Positions 8,177-15,479 of a DNA stretch of 24,549 nt are shown one piece after another. The stretch is from a virus. Each line of letters opens with the position of its first letter. Position 1 is the stretch's first letter. Made by a program: the position numbers and the translations under genes. The notes under the pieces are model-generated. The model worked only from the letters and a program-made list of their open reading frames with translations, made no database searches and had not been told where the DNA came from. Where the stretch lies: positions 1 to 24,549 of the IMG/VR virus record IMGVR_UViG_3300048797_000073, one strand, 5' to 3'.

Positions 8177-8718
8177 CGTCCCCACCCGCTGGGGAATAGG
8201 TTCCAGTCGCGCCGGAACGCATTGTCAACGATGGAACTGGAACGCATGACGGCCTGCTGGGGCGGGATGTTGTGGTCCACGCCACGAGCAAAGAAAGCCG
8301 GGTCCAGGGGAAGGGTGCCGTCCCTGAATTGCGTGAGCAGCGAGTGGGCGCCCTTGATGCTCTTGTCCCAGGCCGTGGGGAATTCCGAGGCTTGGCCAGG
8401 GATGCGAAGAAAGAGGTGTTCAAACGCAAGATGAACGGCGCAATGGATCAGGAGGTCCCCTGAGGCGCTTGGGGTGGGCAAGGGATCAATGAGTGTCCCC
8501 TGCCCCGCAAGCACTCCCGTCACCACAATCTGAGCCTCCACAGCAAGACTCGTGAGCAGTGCGATGGTGGCCAAGATTACGGGATCGGTTGGGGGCGCGG
8601 CAGCAATGGCGTAGGCGGAAGGCAGCGTGATCCCGGTCCCCGACTGGCCGGCAGCATAGTTCACCAGCTCGCGGTCCATCATGTGGACCTGGAATGCGTC
8701 GGGGACCGTGATCCACAT
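8173..8718 (-). CDS. Mu gp36-like head-tail connector (DUF1320-type)
   Basis: A 181-residue protein starting three bases after the major capsid stop. Two helices typical of gp36/DUF1320 head-tail connector proteins are visible: one around 'ILATIALLTSLAVEAQIVV' and one around 'LLIHCAVHLAFEHLFLR', followed by 'KGAHSLLTQFRDGTLPL', which matches the family's closing helix with a G-x-L element. Such proteins form an adaptor ring under the portal. The N-terminus is longer than usual and the family's common early Tyr is not seen. Assignment is from this pattern plus synteny. Confidence 0.7.
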   Translation of the reverse strand: MWITVPDAFQVHMMDRELVNYAAGQSGTGITLPSAYAIAAAPPTDPVILATIALLTSLAVEAQIVVTGVLAGQGTLIDPLPTPSASGDLLIHCAVHLAFEHLFLRIPGQASEFPTAWDKSIKGAHSLLTQFRDGTLPLDPAFFARGVDHNIPPQQAVMRSSSIVDNAFRRDWNLFPSGWGR

Positions 8719-8721
8719 GGT

Positions 8722-9729
8722 TTAGCTCGTGGCCGTCATGTTGAGCAGAACGCCCAGGTCGGCGGCGACGGTCTTCAGCGCGTACTTGTGGTAGGTGGCG
8801 AGGCACAGGCCACCATCGGGGCCCCGGTCGGGCTCCTCCCATGCGCGGACGATCCAGCCATCCTTGTGCGCCATGGTCTGGCTGATGCGGGGGCCTTCGA
8901 TCTGGTCGTTGTCCACCAGGAACTGGGCGCCCCAGGTGATCTGATCGATGGTCATCAGGTCGTCAGGGTTGCGGTAGGCCATGAAGAACACGCCCTGCCA
9001 CGCGAACGTGAGCGCCTGGGCACGGGCACGGTTGCCAGCGGAGTTGTATTTCAGGTCAGAAACGACGATCTCGGACACGTCGAACAGTTCCGCCATCTCG
9101 GAGGGGTTGATGGATCCGGCGCGGGTGATGGGACGCTGTCCCAGGACGTTGGGATGGTTCTGGAGACCAATGAAGACGTCACGGCCCATGACCAGCACGT
9201 TCGGAGGCATGGCGAGGGTGGCCCGGAGGGTCTGGACATCCTTGATCGGGAAGGCGGCGGCATTGTAGGCCGTCACCTGCCCGGAGGCATTGGAGGTCCA
9301 CCAGGGGGCTCCGCCAATGGTCACAGCCTTGATGACCGTGGAGGCCTGACACATGGCGATGGTGCGCAGCTCCTTCTGGAGCTTCAGGTTCCGGGCAAGG
9401 TTCTTGACCTTGACCTCAGCCCAGTTGACGGCGACGGGGTTCAGGGCGCTGGCGTCGTAGTCGTAGTAGTCCTTGTTGCCGTAGGGCTGGGCGAGGTAGG
9501 AGTCCAGCGTGGTCTTCCAGCCGATCTCGTTGGCCTGGCCGTTGTGGGCCATGGTGTCGTCCCAGATCTGGAACGCGGAGTCGCTGGAGAACTTGGTGTA
9601 GCTCCCGGAGTAGGTCGGGACCACAACGCTGGAAAGGAGTTTGTCGGCTACGAACTCCTCAGGATGGTATTCGATGCAGATCGACGGCATGAACTGCACG
9701 ATCTGGCTGACATCAGCATAAACACTCAT
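8722..9729 (-). CDS. Major capsid protein
   Basis: A 335-residue protein forming the head shell. Evidence: position after protease/scaffold and decoration genes, typical size, and features of the major-capsid group with an early 'EEFVADKLLSSVVVPTYSG' strand and loop, a Tyr-rich stretch ('YGNKDYYDYDASAL'), a long helix with 'NLKLQKELRTIAM', then 'PNVLVMGRDVFIGLQNHP' and 'INPSEMAELFDVSEIVV'. It does not look like Mu gpT itself, so the shell protein may come from another lineage than the flanking Mu-like genes. GGAGAG lies about 7 bases before the ATG. The 66-bp leader contains a hairpin (9748-9765). Confidence 0.85.
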   Translation of the reverse strand: MSVYADVSQIVQFMPSICIEYHPEEFVADKLLSSVVVPTYSGSYTKFSSDSAFQIWDDTMAHNGQANEIGWKTTLDSYLAQPYGNKDYYDYDASALNPVAVNWAEVKVKNLARNLKLQKELRTIAMCQASTVIKAVTIGGAPWWTSNASGQVTAYNAAAFPIKDVQTLRATLAMPPNVLVMGRDVFIGLQNHPNVLGQRPITRAGSINPSEMAELFDVSEIVVSDLKYNSAGNRARAQALTFAWQGVFFMAYRNPDDLMTIDQITWGAQFLVDNDQIEGPRISQTMAHKDGWIVRAWEEPDRGPDGGLCLATYHKYALKTVAADLGVLLNMTATS

Positions 9730-9747
9730 ATTTTTCTCTCCGGGAGG

Positions 9748-9765
9748 GGCCGTTTCAAAGCGGCC
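9748..9765 (-). other. Hairpin in leader of the major capsid gene
   Basis: The 66-bp gap between decoration and capsid genes contains an inverted repeat GGCCG / CGGCC with an 8-base loop. It has no T-run, so it is not a terminator. It may stabilise the capsid mRNA 5' end or mark a processing point; this is inference. The remainder of the gap is pyrimidine-rich on the minus strand and shows nothing else. Confidence 0.4.
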
Positions 9766-9795
9766 AAAGGAGGGTGGAAGGAGGAAGGATCAGGC

Positions 9796-10215
9796 TCAGG
9801 GATGCGTATAGGTGCCGGGATGAACGAGCACGCTGATCTTGTCGCCGATGGTTGAGCAGCCCTCCATGGCGGATCCGATGGTGCCGGTGATCGTCGCGGC
9901 GGTCGCGGGCACAGGGATGACCTGCCCAGAGGCATTCCAGGTCAGCATCGGCTGCACGGCGGGATCGATGGCCGCACCCGCGATGCAGTCGATGATCCCG
10001 CCACAGCGCACCGCGATGGGCAGGGTGGGACCGTTGACGGGGTCGTTGTTGTCGATCACCACGCCCAGGGGCGGGGTGGCGCCAGCGACGGCATAGCCGG
10101 GGACGACGCGATGGGAGCCGTCTCCGTCATCCGTGGCGACCACCACGGTATTGCCGATGAACGTGGTTCCGGCGGGGTTCAGGAAGGGGATGTCGAGGCC
10201 GACGTATTGACCCAT
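9796..10215 (-). CDS. Head decoration / capsid cement protein (probable)
   Basis: A 139-residue Gly-, Ala- and Val-rich, beta-type protein between scaffold and capsid genes. The pattern of short strands separated by Gly turns, with 'PLGVVIDN', 'LPIAVRCGGIIDCI' and 'TGTIGSAMEG', resembles DUF2190-type capsid stabilising proteins that bind the outside of the expanded head. A good AGGAG lies 8 bases before the ATG, and expression is likely high. The function is inferred from position and composition; no catalytic motif is seen. Confidence 0.7.
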   Translation of the reverse strand: MGQYVGLDIPFLNPAGTTFIGNTVVVATDDGDGSHRVVPGYAVAGATPPLGVVIDNNDPVNGPTLPIAVRCGGIIDCIAGAAIDPAVQPMLTWNASGQVIPVPATAATITGTIGSAMEGCSTIGDKISVLVHPGTYTHP

Positions 10216-10254
10216 TGGATTTTCTCCTGTTGATGAATCGTTGAAAGGGGGCTA

Positions 10255-10794
10255 TTACTTGGCGCGCTCTTTGACGCACTGCTGGCCGTGACGCAGGGCT
10301 TCGGCCATCGTGCACTTGGGGTTCTTGTCCCTGAATTCCTTGACCTTCTTGGCGCGGAAATCGGCTTCCGCGAGGGTTTCGTCATCGTCCTTGCCGTCCG
10401 TGTCCTTGGTCTTCTTGCCGGACAGGTTGGGCACATTCAGGGGATCGGTGAGGCCGTGGTCCTTCATCCCTTCCAGGAGGGAAAGGAAACAGGCTCTGGG
10501 GCTGACAGGGGTGTCCGTGCCGGACAGAGCCACCGTGGGCTCGTCGGAGTCCAGAGCCAGGGCGACAGCCTCGGCCAGTTCCATCTGGGCGGGAAGGAGC
10601 TTGGCGCTGAGATTGCCGATCTCAGCCTTGATCTCGGCGGCGTGGGACGCCTTCTTCTGGGCGGACAACTGGAGCCCCAGGGCTTCGTTCTCGCGCCGGA
10701 GCTTGAGGGCTTCCTGGCCAGCGGCGGCAAGAGAGACCGTCTGGGTCTCGGCCTTGGCCTGCAGTTCGGCGATTTCGTTGGGGGTGAGGGTCAT
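10255..10794 (-). CDS. Nested scaffold protein from an internal start (Mu Z-like)
   Basis: An in-frame ATG at 10794, codon 292 of the protease gene, has AGGAG 8 bases upstream (10803-10807) and would give a 179-residue protein. Its first nine residues, MTLTPNEIA, nearly repeat the protease N-terminus MTLTPEEIA, so the segment looks like a genuine protein start fused in frame. The product is rich in Ala, Glu, Lys and Leu with a coiled-coil-like helix ('KLRRENEALGLQLSAQKK'), as expected for an internal head scaffold. In Mu, gene Z is likewise an internal in-frame start within gene I and encodes the scaffold. Translation from this start is inferred. Confidence 0.75.
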   Translation of the reverse strand: MTLTPNEIAELQAKAETQTVSLAAAGQEALKLRRENEALGLQLSAQKKASHAAEIKAEIGNLSAKLLPAQMELAEAVALALDSDEPTVALSGTDTPVSPRACFLSLLEGMKDHGLTDPLNVPNLSGKKTKDTDGKDDDETLAEADFRAKKVKEFRDKNPKCTMAEALRHGQQCVKERAK

Positions 10795-11667
10795 GACGAT
10801 TGCTCCTGTGGAGGCTGAAAGTTTCGTGGCGGGCAGATTGGGGACGGCGGGTGCCGCGGCTCCAAGAAAGGCGAGGCCCTTCAGGTTCCATTTGCCGGGG
10901 GAGGGGTTGCTTTGATGGGTGGGGGGCCAGGCCTCAATGGAGGTTTTCCGGTACTTGGTCTGGGAAGCGAGGGCCTCGGGCGTGCGGGTCATGCGGACCC
11001 AGAGGCAGGTGTCAACGGTCCTGCCGTTGGTCAGGGTGCAGCGGTCAATTTTGACCTCTCGCACCTGGGACAATTCGGCCTGAGTGTCGGGTCCCTCGTG
11101 GCCGATCTTGACGGGGCAGGCTTCGGCCTTCGGGTTGAAGGTCTCCACCATTTCTTTGAGCATCGCGGCTGTGAACTGGAGATCGTTGTATTTCCCGGGG
11201 TAGAGCACGGGAACCCATGCAGTGAGTCCCGCACCGGCGGGGTCCGTAATGGCGCCCAGAAGGTCATCCATGGTGGCGGCGAAGACGGCCACGTTTTGGG
11301 CGGCGAACCGCGCGAAGGGCCCGTGCCCAAGGGTCTGGGCATGCAGAACAGTCTGGTCTGCTTCGTGCCGTGCCCGTTCATCGGACTTGCGGGCAGCGTC
11401 CCGGTGTTGGGCGGCGGTGTCGTAGTCCTTGGCCTCTTCGGCCTTCTTGGCGTCGTCGCGGTGCCCATCCGCTTCTGACCGGTGCGCGGCAGCAGCCTTG
11501 GCGTGAGCCAGCATGGCCTCCGCGCTCTTTTTGGGATCCTTCCCTGCTTCATACGAGGCGTCCGAGGCGGTCTTTGAAAGCTCCTCGGCGGCCTTGGATG
11601 GCTTCGCAGCCAGGGCCTCCTGGACATCGGCGGGCAGCATGGCGATTTCTTCAGGGGTCAGGGTCAT
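10255..11667 (-). CDS. Prohead protease-scaffold (Mu gpI-like)
   Basis: A 470-residue protein. Residues 150-250 show the Mu-like protease pattern: 'WVPVLYPGKYNDLQFT', then 'PVKIGHEG' with the probable catalytic His190, a strand pair ending 'CLWVRMTRTP', and 'YRKTSIE' with probable catalytic Ser243. The C-terminal part is a scaffold domain also translatable from codon 292. Residues about 20-110 are an unusual Ala/Lys/Glu/Asp-rich helical extension not needed for the protease fold. The ATG at 11667 overlaps the MuF stop (ATGA). The protease removes the scaffold during head maturation, and is probably itself cleaved between the two domains, near residues 280-291 (inference). Confidence 0.85.
   Translation of the reverse strand: MTLTPEEIAMLPADVQEALAAKPSKAAEELSKTASDASYEAGKDPKKSAEAMLAHAKAAAAHRSEADGHRDDAKKAEEAKDYDTAAQHRDAARKSDERARHEADQTVLHAQTLGHGPFARFAAQNVAVFAATMDDLLGAITDPAGAGLTAWVPVLYPGKYNDLQFTAAMLKEMVETFNPKAEACPVKIGHEGPDTQAELSQVREVKIDRCTLTNGRTVDTCLWVRMTRTPEALASQTKYRKTSIEAWPPTHQSNPSPGKWNLKGLAFLGAAAPAVPNLPATKLSASTGAIVMTLTPNEIAELQAKAETQTVSLAAAGQEALKLRRENEALGLQLSAQKKASHAAEIKAEIGNLSAKLLPAQMELAEAVALALDSDEPTVALSGTDTPVSPRACFLSLLEGMKDHGLTDPLNVPNLSGKKTKDTDGKDDDETLAEADFRAKKVKEFRDKNPKCTMAEALRHGQQCVKERAK
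10803..10807 (-). promoter_or_regulatory. Internal ribosome binding site for nested scaffold
   Basis: AGGAG on the minus strand, 8 bases before the in-frame ATG at 10794, in the middle of the protease gene. Together with the repeated MTLTP-x-EIA start this decides the internal initiation site. Confidence 0.7.
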
Positions 11668-12869
11668 GAGATTCGGGCTCCACGGCGGACAGAGTTGAGG
11701 TTTTCCACCCATCGGATGGGAAGGCCGGTGGCGGGGACAGTTCCGGCGACGACAGGGACGCAGAGGGTCTTTCCATCCACTCCCAACAGACAATTGATGA
11801 CCAGGACCACATGGCCCTTGGCGTCCTTGTAGGGCATCGCCCACGCTTCAGACGGCCCCTGGATGGCGGAACGGATCCACTCATGGGCATCCAGGGGGGC
11901 GGCCTTGATGGCGGGGGCAGAGAGGGCCACAACTCGCCCATCGCTCATTTCAATGAAGCCCGGGCCAGGGGTGGAGGTGCGGGCGGATCCGCGGGGCAGC
12001 GGTCCCTTGGGGGCGGTATCGGCCAGCCAGGAGAATAGATTCTCCTTCTCGGCAAGATGGGCCACAGCGGTATGCGCTGGCTCAAGGTCGGGCACCTGCA
12101 TGGCCTGGGATGCGATCTGGTTGCCCAGGAGGTCGCCACGGGGTCCGCAGAAATCCTTCCCGGGTGGCAACTGCAGCCGGGGATCATCTGGGTCCGTCAC
12201 TGTGTCTTTTTCGGTGCCCACGCGTAGAATGCACCGGCAATTCCAGTTGCAAGGGGGCGTGTGGTCCCCCCAGAAATCGTCATCCTTCGGCAGTGTGATC
12301 CCGTCCCACTCGGCATGCTCCGGGCGAACGGCGTCGTCCCCGGCCGTAACGTAGGTCAGCACCTCGACCAAGGGATTGGCCTGGTAGCTGGCCGCCTGGC
12401 TCTGCTGGTAGGCGGCATGGGTGTTGGTCCTGAAAAGAGTCTGAGCCAAGCCACCCTTGACGCCGTTCTCGGCCAAGACATCGCCGAATTGCTTGCGAAA
12501 GGTCGGCAGGGTGGTACCGGACTCAACCGCGTTGGCCAAGCCTTGAAGCACGTCCTCAAGAACGCTCTGCTGCTCCACGCCGGTGATCCAGAAGGCCTGC
12601 GAGCGGAGATACCCGTCCTGGAGTCCCTGCACCTTGCGCCAGTCCATGGGGATCTTGCCGTCCAGGTAGCGCACCGCGGCTTCAGGGGTCAACTGCCAGT
12701 CGATGCCGATAGATTCATCGGCCAGCCCCAGCGCCCTGAATTCCGTCATGGCATCCCAGGCGCCCAGGTCTCGAGCGGCACGAAGGGAGGATGCAAACTT
12801 CTCCGCAGCCGCGGTGGGGAAGTCGGCCAGGAGGCGCACGGTCTGTTCAGCGGCGTGAGAGAAGGTCAT
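11664..12869 (-). CDS. Minor head protein, Mu gp30/MuF family, with C-terminal extension
   Basis: A 401-residue protein. Residues 145-213 are a clear MuF domain: 'LFRTNTHAAYQQSQ', 'YVTAGDDAVRPEHAEWDG', and the closing 'PPCNWNCRC' cysteine motif. MuF proteins sit on the portal and may be injected with DNA. After a Pro/Gly linker (about 283-305), residues 325-395 form a separate small alpha/beta domain with 'EWIRSAIQGPSEAW' and 'GHVVLVINCLLGVDGKTL'. MuF proteins frequently carry small toxin-like or nuclease domains of the barnase/EndoU/ColE5/RelE-like (PBECR) type there, and the 'I-x2-P-x-E-x-W' element is compatible with that, but I cannot prove it. ATG at 12869 overlaps the portal stop (ATGA); upstream in-frame starts lie inside the portal gene. 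Confidence 0.88.
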   Translation of the reverse strand: MTFSHAAEQTVRLLADFPTAAAEKFASSLRAARDLGAWDAMTEFRALGLADESIGIDWQLTPEAAVRYLDGKIPMDWRKVQGLQDGYLRSQAFWITGVEQQSVLEDVLQGLANAVESGTTLPTFRKQFGDVLAENGVKGGLAQTLFRTNTHAAYQQSQAASYQANPLVEVLTYVTAGDDAVRPEHAEWDGITLPKDDDFWGDHTPPCNWNCRCILRVGTEKDTVTDPDDPRLQLPPGKDFCGPRGDLLGNQIASQAMQVPDLEPAHTAVAHLAEKENLFSWLADTAPKGPLPRGSARTSTPGPGFIEMSDGRVVALSAPAIKAAPLDAHEWIRSAIQGPSEAWAMPYKDAKGHVVLVINCLLGVDGKTLCVPVVAGTVPATGLPIRWVENLNSVRRGARIS

Positions 12870-14311
12870 TCGCCATCTCCCAGGGCGCCCAGGATCAGGC
12901 GATGAGGCCCGGCCACGCGCTCGCGCCATTGGGCGTTCCAACGGTCCAGGACGTTTTCGGTGTGCTGCTCCGCCGTGGTCTTCTTGGTGGACAGCGCCGG
13001 CGGGACAGGCACCTTGAACGGAGCGACCTCCGGGGCCTTGGGTGGCATGGCTGGAGCCGGGGCCGGAAGAGTCAGGTGCATCGCGTCGTTGGTTACGTTT
13101 TCGTCAGGCTCTGGGATGTTGAACTTGTCCCGCAGCCATGAACCGGAGATTTCCATCGGCTTGCCGCTCGCATCCACGAACGAGGCCACGCCCAACAGGG
13201 CCTGCATCGCCTTGAGGTCATCGGGTTTCACGGCTGCGTCAAAATTGATCTTGGGAGGCACACCACCGGGCCGATTGGCCTGGATGATCCAGGGGATCAG
13301 GGTCTTGTTGAGGGTCATTTGGAGACGGAGACCGTCGGCCCATGTTTGCTTGTCGGTCATGGACTCATGAACCCCGCCCAGGGCTTGGGTTCCATGCCTG
13401 CCCTCACCTGTGGTCAAGGTATTCCCTAGGATAGCCTTGGCAATCTGCCCGTCGCAGGCGTCGATGATTTTCACGCCGACTTCGAACTGATTCTCTAGTT
13501 TGACGGGCGTGACCTTCATACCTTCCTTTGTCACGAAGGCAGGAGCAGTCATGGCTTGCTGGGCGGTCCTTTTGTATTGCTCTATTTCCTGGACGTCGTC
13601 GCCATCGGGGTAGGTGAAGTGGGCCTTGTCGTGAGCGTAGGACCCGAAGTCCCTACAGGTGTAATAGCTGATTGCCTTCTTGACGCGGACCCACTGGGGG
13701 ACCGTGCGACCACGACCCAAGCCGTAAGGGTTACGGAAATGCATGCCCGTGGTGTGCAGGATTAGCTTCCCGGTTTCTGGGGTCCTCCCGCTGACCAGGG
13801 GTGCCCGCTGCTGGTTGAACCAGATGAACTGCAAATCCAAGGGGAGCACGTCCCAGGGGATGACCTTCCCGGGCCATGCGGGATCGTCGTTGCGCCAGAA
13901 CACTTCCAGGGCGGTGAGGCCGTAGTAGGTGGATTTGACCAGCTGCTCTAGTGTCCCGGGGAGGTCCAAGTCTTCCAGGATGCACTTCACCAGGGACATG
14001 TCATCCTTGGTGGTGCCTTCCTGTGCGATCAGTTCATACGGCAGAGATGCGGCGATCTGGCATCGCAGATCCAGGCATGCGGCAGACTGGGGATCCCGCA
14101 GGGCTTCGTGAAGATCCTGGTAGGTACCCTGCTTGTCGGTCCCGGTCTCCAGGTTGGGATTCCAATATTCGTTCGAGGTAACCCACGCTGACGGAAGGTC
14201 CGGCGCATCCAGAGCGGCGGACCCGTTCATCCCAGACCCGGGCCTATGCTCTTTCGAGCCCCCGAAGAGACTGGATCCGAGGCGGTCCTGGAGCCGCTGG
14301 AGGATGCCCAT
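12866..14311 (-). CDS. Portal protein (Mu gp29-like, DUF935)
   Basis: A 481-residue protein forming the dodecameric DNA portal at one head vertex. Family signatures of Mu gp29/DUF935 are visible: 'ALEVFWRNDD', 'LHTTGMHFRNPYGLGRG', and 'ILGNTLTTGEGRHGTQALGGVH', the most diagnostic segment, followed by the helix 'LRLQMTLNKTLIPWII'. The C-terminal part is Pro/Ala-rich and variable. The start ATG overlaps the previous stop by one base (TAATG). It lies directly upstream of the MuF gene, the usual portal-MuF pair, but is separated from the terminase genes by the lysis cassette. Confidence 0.92.
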   Translation of the reverse strand: MGILQRLQDRLGSSLFGGSKEHRPGSGMNGSAALDAPDLPSAWVTSNEYWNPNLETGTDKQGTYQDLHEALRDPQSAACLDLRCQIAASLPYELIAQEGTTKDDMSLVKCILEDLDLPGTLEQLVKSTYYGLTALEVFWRNDDPAWPGKVIPWDVLPLDLQFIWFNQQRAPLVSGRTPETGKLILHTTGMHFRNPYGLGRGRTVPQWVRVKKAISYYTCRDFGSYAHDKAHFTYPDGDDVQEIEQYKRTAQQAMTAPAFVTKEGMKVTPVKLENQFEVGVKIIDACDGQIAKAILGNTLTTGEGRHGTQALGGVHESMTDKQTWADGLRLQMTLNKTLIPWIIQANRPGGVPPKINFDAAVKPDDLKAMQALLGVASFVDASGKPMEISGSWLRDKFNIPEPDENVTNDAMHLTLPAPAPAMPPKAPEVAPFKVPVPPALSTKKTTAEQHTENVLDRWNAQWRERVAGPHRLILGALGDGE

Positions 14312-14577
14312 TACTTGCCCCGCTTCGAGGATTGGACATTGGTCTCAAGCCTATTCAGCCGGACATCAACCTGAGTCCGCCATAATTTGTCAGACTCCTG
14401 AGTCGCCTTCAAGGACGACACGTCGGCACCGATCTCTGCTATCGATTTGGTCAGGTAACTCAGGCTTGAGTTGACGCCGTTCGCGCCGATCGTCAAGAGG
14501 GCAATCACGACCCCCAGCAGGGCCGTAATGACCCACTGGAGCTTGTCTGGGTGGCGCCGTTCGGGCGTGATGGCCAT
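14311..14577 (-). CDS. Small membrane protein with coiled coil (XhlA-like)
   Basis: An 88-residue protein with one transmembrane helix (about residues 14-34, 'WVITALLGVVIALLTIGANG') and a following amphipathic coiled-coil segment with 'LTKSIAEIGADVSSLKATQ' and 'VRLNRLETNV'. The layout (short basic N-terminus, membrane helix, heptad-like region, basic C-terminus) resembles the XhlA/hemolysin-like accessory holins of phage lysis modules. Its location in the lysis cassette supports that, but the role is not proven. It starts three bases after the preceding stop with a weak GAG upstream. Confidence 0.6.
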   Translation of the reverse strand: MAITPERRHPDKLQWVITALLGVVIALLTIGANGVNSSLSYLTKSIAEIGADVSSLKATQESDKLWRTQVDVRLNRLETNVQSSKRGK

Positions 14578-14580
14578 CTC

Positions 14581-14754
14581 TTAGGCCTTCGGGAGGTCAG
14601 CGACGACGGCTTGGATCTTTGCCTTGGCTTCCGCCTCTTCCTTGACTTCGAAGGCCTTGAGCTTGGCGAACTTTGACGTAATCCAGGCGGTCACCGGGGC
14701 ACAAAGCGCGGCGCCGGCAGTGAAGGCAAGAATGAGCGAGACAGGGATGAGCAT
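14581..14754 (-). CDS. 57-residue membrane protein in lysis cassette
   Basis: A short gene of 57 residues. Residues 2-25 form a hydrophobic segment ('LIPVSLILAFTAGAALCAP'), followed by a charged, Lys/Glu/Ala-rich amphipathic helix ending 'VVADLPKA'. AAAGGG precedes the ATG, and it lies 11 bp after the spanin-like gene and 3 bp before the XhlA-like gene, so it is well fitted to the operon. The Cys in the hydrophobic segment is not in a good lipobox. I do not recognise the family; a holin, antiholin or spanin partner are all possible. Confidence 0.65.
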   Translation of the reverse strand: MLIPVSLILAFTAGAALCAPVTAWITSKFAKLKAFEVKEEAEAKAKIQAVVADLPKA

Positions 14755-14765
14755 GAGTGGCCCTT

Positions 14766-15479
14766 TCAGAACTTGATGCCGAGCCGAGCGACGGCTTCGA
14801 GGGTGGTGGGGCCGGAGGGGCGTTGGTGGCGCACGACGTCCAAGCCCGCCTGGACAAAGCCGAGGTCGCGGGTCACATAGGCGCCAATGGTGCCGTCCGT
14901 GCCATACACTGCGCCGGCCGCCCAGATCAAGGGACGGGGAACGACAGAAAGAGCGGCCTGCAGCGCGGCGACCTGCTGGCCCTTGACGTCGGCATCGGCC
15001 TGGAAGGCGGCGATGGCTGCGGTCTGGTCTTTGATCACTGAATCCCTGGCCAGGAGGGCGGACTTGGTGTCGGCAAGATCCTTGGTGAGGTCCGTGATCA
15101 GACGATCCTTCGCACCCTCCCGAGGGCTCTCCAGAGGCACGTCCACAGGCTGAGGATCACCCTTGGGACCAGCGGGGGCCGGAACATGGCGGGGAGATGC
15201 GTATGCCATCGCGGCCTCGTCCTGTGCCACTGCGGCATCGTCTCCCGCGTCCGTGGCGTCGTCCGTGGTGACAATCCCGGCGTCAATTTTGACCTTGGCG
15301 ACATCAGTAACTCCCTCGGATTCATCCTTGGCGGCGACCTTGCCCAGCCCTGCTGCCTTGGCCGTGTCGGCTGCGACGGCGCGCTTGCCCACGCATGAGC
15401 GCACATCGAAGGCCACCCACAGACAGCCTGCAGCCAGAAGCACGGGGCCAATCCAGGCCGGGAAGGTGGGCATCTTCAC
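14766..15479 (-). CDS. Spanin-like inner-membrane-anchored coiled-coil protein (Rz-like)
   Basis: A 237-residue protein. Residues 8-27 form an N-terminal membrane anchor ('WIGPVLLAAGCLWVAF'). An Ala/Asp/Val-rich periplasmic linker and a Pro-rich stretch (about 95-118) follow, then a coiled coil (about 123-178, 'LITDLTKDLADTKSALLARD'). The last 55 residues look like alternating beta strands ('GAVYGTDGTIGAYVTRDLG') and end in 'LGIKF', with a terminal Phe as in outer-membrane beta proteins. The layout suits an Rz-type spanin that joins inner and outer membranes in the last lysis step; no nested Rz1 lipoprotein was identified. GTG at 15479 overlaps the holin stop (GTGA). Confidence 0.6.
   Translation of the reverse strand: MKMPTFPAWIGPVLLAAGCLWVAFDVRSCVGKRAVAADTAKAAGLGKVAAKDESEGVTDVAKVKIDAGIVTTDDATDAGDDAAVAQDEAAMAYASPRHVPAPAGPKGDPQPVDVPLESPREGAKDRLITDLTKDLADTKSALLARDSVIKDQTAAIAAFQADADVKGQQVAALQAALSVVPRPLIWAAGAVYGTDGTIGAYVTRDLGFVQAGLDVVRHQRPSGPTTLEAVARLGIKF

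Noticed and set aside
8683-9855. 390-codon plus-strand ORF opposite the capsid gene
   Set aside because: Long only because of high GC; antisense to a well supported capsid gene, with repetitive Val/Gly/Asp composition and no motif.
14581-14754. Lipobox in the 57-residue protein (Rz1-like)
   Set aside because: The Cys follows Ala-Ala-Leu, which lacks the small residue normally found at -1, and the mature part is not Pro-rich.
14597-14857. 86-codon minus-strand ORF in the lysis region
   Set aside because: Crosses from the spanin-like gene into the 57-residue gene in another frame; the 57-residue frame has a proper start, ribosome binding site and membrane segment.
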